A stretch of DNA of 13,316 bases from Caulobacter sp. (GTDB taxonomy: Bacteria; Pseudomonadota; Alphaproteobacteria; Caulobacterales; Caulobacteraceae). The DNA lies in assembly GCA_028291125.1 (NCBI GenBank), contig JAQGIN010000142.1, positions 1 to 13,316 of the forward strand, read 5' to 3'. The position numbers and the translations under genes were made by a program. Shown one piece after another: positions 1 to 6,060 of the stretch; within the stretch, counting starts at the first letter, position 1; the number at the start of each line of letters is the position of its first letter. The notes below the pieces were generated by a model, which did no database searches, was not told where the DNA came from, and saw only the letters and a program-made list of their open reading frames with translations.

Positions 1-147
1 ACCCGCCCGCGGTCGGCGTGCCCGGGGAACAAGCGCGAGCAGTCCTCGACCCGCGCCCCCGAGACGTCCGCCTCCGGAAACGGAGGGTCGGGACGATCCG
101 GCTAGGCGTCAACAGCGCGCCCACCGGACGCCGGCGCAAAACGATGG

Positions 148-214
148 CGCGGAGCGCTCGGCTTCGTCGAAACGGTTATTTCCCTCTGCTCCGGACGATG
201 TCCGGCGCTCCGCG
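148..214. repeat. 10-bp inverted repeat with inner hairpin
   Basis: CGCGGAGCGC at 148-157 is exactly complementary to GCGCTCCGCG at 205-214. Inside the interval CCGGAC (191-196) pairs with GTCCGG (200-205) across a 3-base loop; the two foldings share base 205, so they cannot both be complete. There is no T-run on either side to make it a standard terminator. A 12-bp palindrome, GCGGCGCGCCGC, lies just beyond at 233-244. The function is unknown; in GC-rich DNA part of this could arise by chance. Confidence 0.5.
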
Positions 215-266
215 ACCCTTCCCATTCGCTCAGCGGCGCGCCGCGTGAGGCGGCGGAGCCGTGCGT

Positions 267-396
267 TCAGGATCGATGGAGCGGGGACAGGCACTCACCC
301 CACGACGTCGGGGATCAATGTCGGGCGATAGGGGGTGAGTGCCTGTCCCCTTCTATCTATCCCCCCGTCTATCGATCCCCCGTCTATCGATCCTGA
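267..396. repeat. nested palindromic intergenic element with 19-bp arms
   Basis: GGGGACAGGCACTCACCCC at 283-301 is repeated as its perfect reverse complement at 332-350, with a 30-base spacer. Outside these arms an 11-bp pair, TCAGGATCGAT (267-277) and ATCGATCCTGA (386-396), encloses the whole unit. Between the right inner arm and the right outer arm is a tandem 15-mer, CCCCGTCTATCGATC at 363-377 and 378-392, with a degenerate third copy just before (about 347-362). The arm sequence resembles the GGGGACAGGCAC-type palindromes scattered between genes in many proteobacteria (REP/BIME-like, some mobilised by RAYT transposases), but that link is from memory. The element ends 2 bases before the stop codon of the DUF1428 gene. 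Confidence 0.8.
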
Positions 397-397
397 C

Positions 398-751
398 CTA
401 CAGCGACAGTAGGGTCTCGAAGCCGCCGTAGATCATCCGCTTGGCGTCGAACGGGCAGTTGGCCATGCCATCCTTCAGCCGCGGGTCGGCCATCACCTTG
501 GCGTTGATGGCGTCGCGGGCCGCGCGGGACTCGTAGGTGATCCACGAGAACACCACCGTTTCGTCGTCCTTGGCCTGCACCGCGCGCGGAAACGAGGTCA
601 GTTCGCCATAGGGCACGTCGTCGGCCAGGCATTCGACATAGGCCAGCGCCCCGAACTCCTTCCACACCGCGCCGGCGGCCTGGGACAGGGCCTTGTAGGC
701 GTCGATCTTGGCCTTGGGCACGGCGATCACGAAACCGTCGACATAGGGCAT
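398..751 (-). CDS. DUF1428 family protein (YbaA-like)
   Basis: This 117-residue protein begins MPYVDGFVIAVPKAK, the characteristic N-terminus of the DUF1428 family (YbaA of E. coli), small dimeric alpha/beta-barrel-like proteins of unknown function. The family pattern continues with AGAVWKEFGAL, YVECLADD and a central VFSWITYESRAARD segment, and the length is typical. The start at 751 is preferred over an upstream in-frame ATG (779-781) because AAGGAGA lies at 758-764, seven bases before it, and family members start at this point. There is no signal peptide or membrane segment. The kdgK terminator separates it from the upstream genes, so it is probably a single-gene unit and need not relate to uronate metabolism. 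The family call is secure; the biochemical role is not known. Confidence 0.88.
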   Translation of the reverse strand: MPYVDGFVIAVPKAKIDAYKALSQAAGAVWKEFGALAYVECLADDVPYGELTSFPRAVQAKDDETVVFSWITYESRAARDAINAKVMADPRLKDGMANCPFDAKRMIYGGFETLLSL

Positions 752-831
752 GAGGTGTCTCCTTGGGTTGGGACTGATCATGAACGACGAACGACGGGGC
801 TGCGATCCGACAAGGGCGGCGGAATTTTCGG

Positions 832-850
832 TCCTCCCCGAGGGGGAGGA
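832..850. repeat. 8-bp hairpin in intergenic region
   Basis: TCCTCCCC (832-839) pairs perfectly with GGGGAGGA (843-850) over a 3-base loop. No T-run follows on either strand, so it is not a standard terminator. It lies between the kdgK terminator and the DUF1428 gene and would fall in the leader or promoter region of the latter. A similar CCC/GGG hairpin occurs in the kdgA upstream region (2914-2933), so this may be a recurring intergenic motif. Confidence 0.5.
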
Positions 851-878
851 TGTCGGAGGTGCGCCCCAGAACGACGAA

Positions 879-902
879 ACCCCCGGCCTTACGGCCGGGG
901 GT
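879..902 (-). terminator. intrinsic terminator of the kdgA-kdgK unit
   Basis: ACCCCCGGCC (879-888) and GGCCGGGGGT (893-902) form a perfect 10-bp GC-rich stem with a 4-base loop. On the minus strand the stem ends in TTT followed by CGTCGTT, a short T-rich tail. It starts 26 bases after the kdgK stop codon, the expected place for an intrinsic terminator. The T-run is short, so termination may be incomplete or helped by Rho. Confidence 0.78.
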
Positions 903-928
903 CCATCAGATCGGAGGCGATCGTGGCC

Positions 929-2035
929 TTAGCGGATGACCCGGGCGCCCTTGCCCTTCATCACCGCCTCCACCTCGGCGGCGCGCACCATCGAGGTGTC
1001 GCCGGGGGTGGTCATGGCCAGCGCGCCGTGGGCCGCGCCGTACTCGACGGCGGCCTGCGGGCCCTTGCCTTCCAGGAAGCCGTAGGCGAGGCCCGAAGCG
1101 AAGCCGTCGCCGCCGCCGACCCGGTCGTAGATCTCCAGGTTCTCGCGCATCATCGACTCGTAGAACTGGCCGCCGGCGTAGAGGATCGCCGACCAGTCGT
1201 TGACCGAGGCGGTCTTGGCGTTGCGCAGGGTGGTGGCCGCGACCTTGAAGTTGGGGAACTGGGCGGCCGCCGTCTGGATCATCTTCTTGAAGTTGGCCGG
1301 GTCGATGGCGCTGATGTGCTCATCGAGACCTTCCACTTCGAAGCCGAGGCAGGCGGTGAAGTCCTCCTCGTTGCCGATCATCACGTCGACATACTGGGCG
1401 ATGTGACGGTTGACCTTCTGGGCCCCCGGCTTGCCGCCCTGGCTCTTCCACAGACTGGCGCGGTAGTTGAGGTCGTAGGAGACGATGGTGCCGTACTTGC
1501 GGGCCACCTCGACGGCCTCGATCACCGCCTCGGCGGTGTTGCTGGCCAGGGCCGCGAAGATGCCGCCGGTGTGGAACCAGCGCACGCCTTCCTCGCCAAA
1601 CAGCTTTTCCCAGTTCACTTCGCCGGGGCGGATCTGGCTGGCGGCGCTGTTGCCGCGGTCGCTGCAGCCCAGGGCCGGACGGACGCCGAAGCCCTTTTCG
1701 GTGAAGTTGAGGCCGACGCGGGTGTTGCGGCCCAGGCCGTCGAACTCGCGGCGGATCAGGTGGCTCATGTCGACGCCGCCCTGGGCGATGAAGTCCTCGA
1801 CCAGCCAGCCCAGGTCATTGTCCGGCAGGGCCGTGACCACCGTGGCGCGCTTGCCCCAGCACTTGTTCATGGCGCGGGCGACATTGTACTCGCCGCCGCC
1901 TTCCCAGACCTGGAACTGGCGGGCGTTGCGCACCCGGCCAAAGCCCGGGTCGAAGCGCAGCATCACCTCGCCGAAGCTGGCGCAATCCCACTTAGTGTCG
2001 GCCGCGGGCCGGATGTTCAGAACGTTGTCGGTCAT
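929..2035 (-). CDS. kdgK: 2-keto-3-deoxygluconate kinase (PfkB family)
   Basis: KdgK phosphorylates 2-keto-3-deoxygluconate with ATP to KDPG (EC 2.7.1.45) in the cytoplasm and is the step where both uronate branches of this cluster meet. The 368-residue product is a PfkB/ribokinase-family sugar kinase. An N-terminal sugar-binding glycine motif, EGGGEYNVAR, lies at about residues 45-54, and the second PfkB signature, DRVGGGDGFASG, near residues 305-314 carries the presumed catalytic base Asp310 after a GGG anion hole. It is longer than E. coli KdgK (309 residues). The ATG at 2033-2035 comes only 3 bases after the kdgA stop, so the two genes are co-transcribed and probably translationally coupled. 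Pairing with KDPG aldolase supports the substrate; family alone would leave another keto-sugar or ribokinase-type substrate possible. Confidence 0.9.
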   Translation of the reverse strand: MTDNVLNIRPAADTKWDCASFGEVMLRFDPGFGRVRNARQFQVWEGGGEYNVARAMNKCWGKRATVVTALPDNDLGWLVEDFIAQGGVDMSHLIRREFDGLGRNTRVGLNFTEKGFGVRPALGCSDRGNSAASQIRPGEVNWEKLFGEEGVRWFHTGGIFAALASNTAEAVIEAVEVARKYGTIVSYDLNYRASLWKSQGGKPGAQKVNRHIAQYVDVMIGNEEDFTACLGFEVEGLDEHISAIDPANFKKMIQTAAAQFPNFKVAATTLRNAKTASVNDWSAILYAGGQFYESMMRENLEIYDRVGGGDGFASGLAYGFLEGKGPQAAVEYGAAHGALAMTTPGDTSMVRAAEVEAVMKGKGARVIR

Positions 2036-2038
2036 CGG

Positions 2039-2713
2039 TTAGGCCTTCCCACGCACTTTCTTGATCAGATCGACGGTCTCGCGGACCTTCTTGGTGATGC
2101 CGGCATAGTCGCCGGCGTCGAGCAGTTCCGGGGTGATCAGCTTGGAGCCCATGCCGGCGGCGACGATGCCCGCGCCAAACCACTTCTTCACCGAGGCCTC
2201 GTCGGGGTCGACGCCGCCGGTCGGCATGATCCGGGTCCAGGGCATCGGGCCCAGCACCGCCTTGACGAAGTCGGGGCCGCCGACCGACGAACCGGGGAAC
2301 ACCTTGACGATCTCGCAGCCCAGCTCCTCGGCGTAGGAGATCTCCGAGGCCGAGCCGCAGCCAGGCGAATAGGGGATCTTGCGGCGATTGCAGACCTTGG
2401 CGACGTCGGCGTTGAGGATCGGGCCGACCACGAACTTGGCGCCGTTGGCGATGTAGATGCCGGCGGTCGGCGCGTCGACGATCGAGCCGACGCCCATGAT
2501 CACCCGGGGATCGGCGACCGCGAAGTGGCGGGTGACCTCGTAGAACACGTGGCTGGCGAAGTCGCCGCGATTGGTGAACTCGATGCAGGGCGCGCCGCCG
2601 TCGGCGCAGGCCTGGATGACCTTCTTACAGACCTCGACATCGGGGTGATAAAAGACCGGGATCACGCCCTGGTCCATCAGCGCCGTCAGCACGGCCATGC
2701 GGTCTTTGACCAT
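2039..2713 (-). CDS. kdgA: 2-dehydro-3-deoxy-phosphogluconate (KDPG) aldolase
   Basis: The enzyme cleaves KDPG to pyruvate and glyceraldehyde-3-phosphate (EC 4.1.2.14), the last step of uronate breakdown and also of the Entner-Doudoroff pathway. The 224-residue protein is a class I aldolase of the Eda family. Glu45 in CIEFTNRGDF and the Schiff-base Lys137 in EIVKVFPGSS sit close to the E. coli Eda positions (45 and 133). The start at 2713 is chosen over an upstream ATG (2785) because GGAAGGAG lies just before it and the family begins near here. It is the first gene of a two-gene unit with kdgK. Two operator-like palindromes lie more than 300 bases upstream, suggesting control by the LacI-type regulator. 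A role as KDPGal or 4-hydroxy-2-oxoglutarate aldolase is possible; linkage to kdgK favours KDPG. Confidence 0.92.
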   Translation of the reverse strand: MVKDRMAVLTALMDQGVIPVFYHPDVEVCKKVIQACADGGAPCIEFTNRGDFASHVFYEVTRHFAVADPRVIMGVGSIVDAPTAGIYIANGAKFVVGPILNADVAKVCNRRKIPYSPGCGSASEISYAEELGCEIVKVFPGSSVGGPDFVKAVLGPMPWTRIMPTGGVDPDEASVKKWFGAGIVAAGMGSKLITPELLDAGDYAGITKKVRETVDLIKKVRGKA

Positions 2714-2963
2714 AGTCACTCCTTCCAAAGGATCGTTCTTGCGCGAACCGCGGCTGTGCGGCCCGCGCGTGGAAGATTTCGCCATTTCGGCGTCGGGGGG
2801 ATCACTAGACTGCTTGCCCCGCGGACGCCATATCGGGCTTCACGTTACGGCAGGCCAAGGCGCGCATTGGCGCGTATTCCGCGTTCCCGTCCCCACACCG
2901 CGGCCCCCTGCCCGCCTCTCCCGAGGGCGAGGCAAAATGAAGGGCGCCGGTTTGACCCGACGC

Positions 2964-3011
2964 CCCGAAGTTTGCGCAGGAGCGAGCTCAAAGAGCCGCA
3001 AACGCTTCGGG
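2964..3011 (-). other. foldable segment in the presumed kdgA leader
   Basis: CCCGAAG (2964-2970) followed by TTTGCG (2971-2976) pairs with CGCAAA (2997-3002) and CTTCGGG (3005-3011), giving a 13-bp stem broken by a 2-base bulge at 3003-3004. Inside it GCTC (2986-2989) pairs with GAGC (2993-2996) over AAA. In the minus-strand transcript this would be a stable stem-loop shortly after the predicted start of transcription. It matches no riboswitch class I recognise; a role in mRNA stability or attenuation is speculation. Confidence 0.45.
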
Positions 3012-3032
3012 TCGACCAGGTCGGTCCAAAAC

Positions 3033-3061
3033 GTTATGACACCGGTGTCAGAGAGGGACAA
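3033..3061 (-). promoter_or_regulatory. candidate kdgA promoter
   Basis: On the minus strand TTGTCC (3061-3056) and CATAAC (3038-3033) are separated by 17 bases, a sigma70-like arrangement. The palindromic operator at 3037-3050 fills the spacer and touches the -10 box, an ideal place for repression. The match to the boxes is moderate and no alternative was tested, so the promoter is a proposal. Confidence 0.4.
3037..3050. promoter_or_regulatory. LacI-type operator, kdgA proximal site
   Basis: TGACACCGGTGTCA is a perfect 14-bp palindrome with a central CG and the ACCGGT core. Variants of the same sequence occur at 3071-3084, 9365-9378 and 10593-10606, all in gene-upstream positions within this cluster. 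LacI-family proteins bind even-length palindromes with a central CG, and such a protein is encoded at 9412-10497, so this is most simply its operator. Confidence 0.75.
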
Positions 3062-3070
3062 GCCGTTCGT

Positions 3071-3084
3071 TGACACCGGTATCA
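3071..3084. promoter_or_regulatory. LacI-type operator, kdgA distal site
   Basis: TGACACCGGTATCA differs from the proximal palindrome by one base (A for G at 3081). The two centres are 34 bp apart, close to three helical turns, which would place two bound dimers near the same face of the DNA. It lies just upstream of the candidate -35 box. Confidence 0.72.
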
Positions 3085-3129
3085 TCTGCACCCTACCGCG
3101 AAAGCCGCAGGCCTGGCAAGCCATTCAAC

Positions 3130-3178
3130 GTCAGTGGCCTGACCAGTTAAGTCGTTGATTTCACTGCCTGTTGAAATC
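3130..3178. terminator. hairpins after ppc, possible weak terminator
   Basis: GATTTCA (3157-3163) pairs with TGAAATC (3172-3178) over 8 bases, starting 9 bases after the ppc stop. A second small hairpin, GTCAG/CTGAC, lies at 3130-3143. Neither is followed by a T-run on the minus strand, and the first stem is AT-rich, so this may be an inefficient or Rho-assisted end, or simply mRNA 3' structure. Confidence 0.3.
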
Positions 3179-3187
3179 CGACACTCG

Positions 3188-5914
3188 TCAGCCGGTGTTG
3201 CGCAGCCCCGCGGCGATGCCGGCCACGGTCAGCTGGATGGCCAGGCGCACCTCTTCGTCCTGGTCGCCGCCGCGCCGACGGGCCAGCAGTTCGAGCTGCA
3301 GGTGGTTGAGCGGATCCACCGACAGCCCGGCCAGGGCCACCGATTCCGCCAGCTCCGGCTGGTTGTCGAGCAGGCTGGCGCCGTCGCGGACCGCCAGGGC
3401 CAGGGCGCTGGCGGCGGCGTGCTCGACCTTGATGGCCTCGAAGATCCGCTGGGCGGCGGCCTGGTCGGGGGCCAGGGCCACATAGCGAGCGGCGATGCCC
3501 ATGTGGCTCTGGGCCAAGGCCAGCTCCATGTTCGACAGCATCGAGGCGAAGAAGTCGAAATCCCCAGCCAGGTCCTGCAGCTGGGCGGTCGACAGGCCGG
3601 CCCGGGCGACGCCCGAGGCGAAGCCGTACCAGCCCGGCAGCATGAACCGCGCCTGCGACCATGAGAACACCCAGGGGATGGCCCGCAGGTCCTCGATCTT
3701 GCGGCTGGCGGTGCGCGAGGCCGGCCGGCTGCCGATATTGAGGCCCACGATCTCGCCGATCGGAGTGGCCGACCAGAAGAAGTCCTCGAAGGCCGGATCG
3801 TCATAGACCAGGGCCCGATAGCCCTCGAACGAGGCCTGGGCCAGGGCGGTCATCGCCGCCTCGACCTTGGGCTCGGGGGCGACCACCGGCCGCTCGCTGG
3901 CCATCAGCACGGCGGCGGCCAGGCCGTCGAGATTGCGCCGGGCGGTGGGCTGGTCGCCGAACCGGCGGGCGATCATCTCGCCCTGCTCGGTCATGCGGAT
4001 GCGGCCCTGGACGGTGCCGGCCGGCTGGGCCAGCACGGCCTCGGCGGCCGGTCCCCCGCCCCGCCCGACCGAGCCGCCGCGGCCGTGGAACAGCTGCAGG
4101 CCGACGCCCATGCGGTCGGCCTCGTGGGCCAGGGCCGAGGCCCCGCGGGCGACGCCGCGCCGCGAGGCGACATAGCCGCCGTCCTTGTTGGAGTCCGAAT
4201 AGCCGAGCATCACTTCCTGCACCGGCCGGTCGCCGAGGATGGTGCGCGAGATCGGCAGCTCCAGCCATTGGCGCAGCACGGCCGGGCCGTTCTCGAGGTC
4301 GCCGATGGTCTCGAACAGCGGGCTGATCTTCACCGAGGCCCGCGGCGCCTGGCCGCCCCAGACCAGGCCGACCTGCTTGAGCAAGACCAACGGCTCGAGA
4401 ATGTCCGACAAGGTGGCGGCCTTGGAGATCACATAGGCCCCCAGGCAACCGCGGCCATAGTCGCGCACCACCTCGGCGGCGGCCTGCATGGTCGCCAGCT
4501 CGCGGGTGGTCTCCTCGTCATAGGCGGTGAACGGCGAGACCAGCGGCCGCTGGTGCGACAACTCGTCGATCAGCAGCTTGGCGCGGGCGTCCTCGTCCAG
4601 CGCCAGGTACTTGATGCCGGAACCCGCGCGGCGGAACAGCTCGTCCAGGGTGCGTTCGTGGACGTCGGCGTTCTGGCGCAGGTCCAGGGCCATCAGGTGG
4701 AAGCCGCAGGCCTGGGCCACCTCGACCAGGGTGGTCAGGGCCGTGCCGACCAGCCGCTCGCCGCCATTGCGGCGCAGGGAGTCGATGATGATCTCGAGGT
4801 CGGCGACGAAGGCGTCCGGATGGGCGTAGGGCGCGACCGAGGTGACGCCGTTGGCGAAGGCCACCGGCGCGCCGGTCAGCTTCTGCGACACCGCCGTCAG
4901 CCGATCGAAGATCAGTTCCAGCGCCAAGCGATAGGGTTCGTCCAGCCGGTGCACCGACGGATCCTGGCTCTGGGCCGCCAGGGCCAGGAGCTCGTCGGAA
5001 ACGGGCGTATAGGCGGTGGAGACCGCCAGGTTGGACCACAGCTTGCGCACCTCGGCGGCGTACCAGTCGAGGATCACCCGGGCCTGGGACGACAGGGCCA
5101 GCTTCAGGGTCTCGCCGTTGACGCCAGGATGGCCGTCGCGGTCGCCGCCCAGCCACGAACCCAGCTTCAGCAGCGGACCCAGCCGGCCGTGGTCGCCGAT
5201 CTGGCGGATCCAGTCGCCGTACAGGTCGATGACCGCCGGCAGGATCGAGGTGCGGACGATCGACAGGGCGTTGCGGATCTCGTCCTTCACGGTGATCCGC
5301 TCGGGCCGGTACAACCGGGTGCGCCACATCAGGGCGATCTCGCGAAACAGGCCCTCGCGGATTTCGGCGTCGAGGTCGGCCGGCAGGTGGTGGCGGCGCA
5401 GGGCCATCAGCCGGGTGATCTCGGTCTCGCGGTCGACCATGCTGCGGCGGCGCACCTCGGTCGGGTGGGCGGTCAGCACCGGCACGACGTTCATCGCCGC
5501 CAGGGTCTTGGCCAGCTCGGCCTCGCTCGCGCCCTGCTCGCGCAGCGCCTTGACCGCGTCGATCAGGGTGCGGGGCCGCGCGTCGCCGGGCTGGGCGTCG
5601 GCCTCGGCGTGACGGCGGCGGCCGGCGACGTCCTCGCCGATATTGGCCAGCATCGAGTGGCTGGCCAGAGCCCGAGCCAGGAACATCGCCTGGTCGTTGG
5701 ACAGGCCGGCGAACAGGTCGTCGAGGCCGTCGGCGGCCCCCTCGGCGGTCTCGCGCGACGCCGCCTGACGGGCGCGGCTCACCAGGTCGGCGGCGTTGTC
5801 GCCCTCCAGATAGGCGATGGCCTCGGTCAAGAGCTCGCTGAGCAGGCGGGCGTTCTGCCGGACGTGACGGCTGGTCGGACGGTCGCCGCCGAGATTCAAA
5901 GCCGGGTTACGCAT
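3188..5914 (-). CDS. ppc: phosphoenolpyruvate carboxylase
   Basis: PEPC adds bicarbonate to phosphoenolpyruvate to make oxaloacetate (EC 4.1.1.31), replenishing the TCA cycle from the cytoplasm. The 908-residue length is normal for the bacterial enzyme. Signatures in order are VLTAHPTEVRRRS with catalytic His150, GSWLGGDRDGHP (252-263), GYSDSNKDGG (571-580), the glycine loop FHGRGGSVGRGGGP (609-622), QGRIRMTEQGE (636-646) and the C-terminal LRNTG, in place of the usual QNTG tail. The ATG at 5914 has GGAG seven bases upstream. It follows kduD by 146 bases on the same strand, so read-through is possible, but the gap holds its own promoter-like sequence. Its presence in a uronate cluster suits growth on sugars entering through pyruvate and triose phosphate. 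The identification is very secure; co-regulation is inference. Confidence 0.97.
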   Translation of the reverse strand: MRNPALNLGGDRPTSRHVRQNARLLSELLTEAIAYLEGDNAADLVSRARQAASRETAEGAADGLDDLFAGLSNDQAMFLARALASHSMLANIGEDVAGRRRHAEADAQPGDARPRTLIDAVKALREQGASEAELAKTLAAMNVVPVLTAHPTEVRRRSMVDRETEITRLMALRRHHLPADLDAEIREGLFREIALMWRTRLYRPERITVKDEIRNALSIVRTSILPAVIDLYGDWIRQIGDHGRLGPLLKLGSWLGGDRDGHPGVNGETLKLALSSQARVILDWYAAEVRKLWSNLAVSTAYTPVSDELLALAAQSQDPSVHRLDEPYRLALELIFDRLTAVSQKLTGAPVAFANGVTSVAPYAHPDAFVADLEIIIDSLRRNGGERLVGTALTTLVEVAQACGFHLMALDLRQNADVHERTLDELFRRAGSGIKYLALDEDARAKLLIDELSHQRPLVSPFTAYDEETTRELATMQAAAEVVRDYGRGCLGAYVISKAATLSDILEPLVLLKQVGLVWGGQAPRASVKISPLFETIGDLENGPAVLRQWLELPISRTILGDRPVQEVMLGYSDSNKDGGYVASRRGVARGASALAHEADRMGVGLQLFHGRGGSVGRGGGPAAEAVLAQPAGTVQGRIRMTEQGEMIARRFGDQPTARRNLDGLAAAVLMASERPVVAPEPKVEAAMTALAQASFEGYRALVYDDPAFEDFFWSATPIGEIVGLNIGSRPASRTASRKIEDLRAIPWVFSWSQARFMLPGWYGFASGVARAGLSTAQLQDLAGDFDFFASMLSNMELALAQSHMGIAARYVALAPDQAAAQRIFEAIKVEHAAASALALAVRDGASLLDNQPELAESVALAGLSVDPLNHLQLELLARRRGGDQDEEVRLAIQLTVAGIAAGLRNTG

Positions 5915-5971
5915 GCGCGAGCTCCGTTGTCGCCGCGAGGACGCGCGGCGGGTCGTCGATGGAATCCGGTC

Positions 5972-6033
5972 GCGTCACTCCCGGCCCGGCGTGACGCAGG
6001 GGCGCCTTTAGCGCGCTTTGGCGGCGCGGGAAA
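5972..6033 (-). promoter_or_regulatory. candidate ppc upstream control region
   Basis: The kduD-ppc gap contains an exact 7-bp inverted repeat, GCGTCAC (5972-5978) and GTGACGC (5991-5997), with a 12-base spacer. On the minus strand GCTAAA (6012-6007) resembles the GCTA-type -10 box of alphaproteobacteria, with a weak TTTCCC (6033-6028) upstream. The repeat would fall just after the transcription start, so it could be an operator or an mRNA hairpin. Evidence is weak. Confidence 0.3.
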
Positions 6034-6060
6034 GGCGTCGGCGAACGAGGATCGGCGGCG

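Larger units (their letters stand above)
1..397. other. non-coding or unassigned left flank
   Basis: No reading frame here looks like a recognisable protein on either strand. Plus frame 1 is open from the window edge to a TAG at 103-105 and ends in a Ser/Gly/Thr-rich tail, so it could be the C-terminus of a gene starting outside the window, but nothing identifies it. A perfect 6-bp hairpin with a GAAA loop lies at 71-86. The rest is dominated by inverted repeats, listed separately. The stretch looks like an intergenic region with repeat elements rather than a gene. Confidence 0.5.
2714..3187. other. kdgA upstream region (no gene)
   Basis: This 474-base stretch separates ppc from kdgA and contains no convincing gene; a minus-strand reading frame across 2840-3124 has no family resemblance and covers the operators. 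From the ppc side it holds two small hairpins after the ppc stop (3130-3178), two operator-like palindromes (3037-3050, 3071-3084), a candidate promoter, a foldable segment (2964-3011), and a hairpin at 2914-2933 (GCCTC/GAGGC with an inner CCC/GGG). A ribosome binding site follows just before kdgA. If the promoter is where I place it, the kdgA mRNA has a leader of about 310 bases. Confidence 0.65.

Noticed and set aside
71..86. A GAAA-loop hairpin near the left edge, considered as a terminator or part of a known RNA
   Set aside because: No T-run follows on either strand, and I could not match the surroundings to RNase P RNA, tmRNA, SRP RNA or 6S RNA.
267..396. The repeat region considered as a CRISPR array
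   Set aside because: There are only two exact 15-bp tandem copies with no spacers, and the main repeats are inverted rather than direct.
755..3073. A 772-codon plus-strand open frame opposite kdgK and kdgA
   Set aside because: It is antisense to two clearly identified genes and runs through the terminator and operators. Its composition (Ala, Gly, Asp, Val, Arg, Leu rich, repetitive) is typical of antisense frames in high-GC DNA.
2840..3124. A 94-codon minus-strand frame upstream of kdgA, considered as a small leader gene
   Set aside because: It has no family resemblance and overlaps the operators and candidate promoter.
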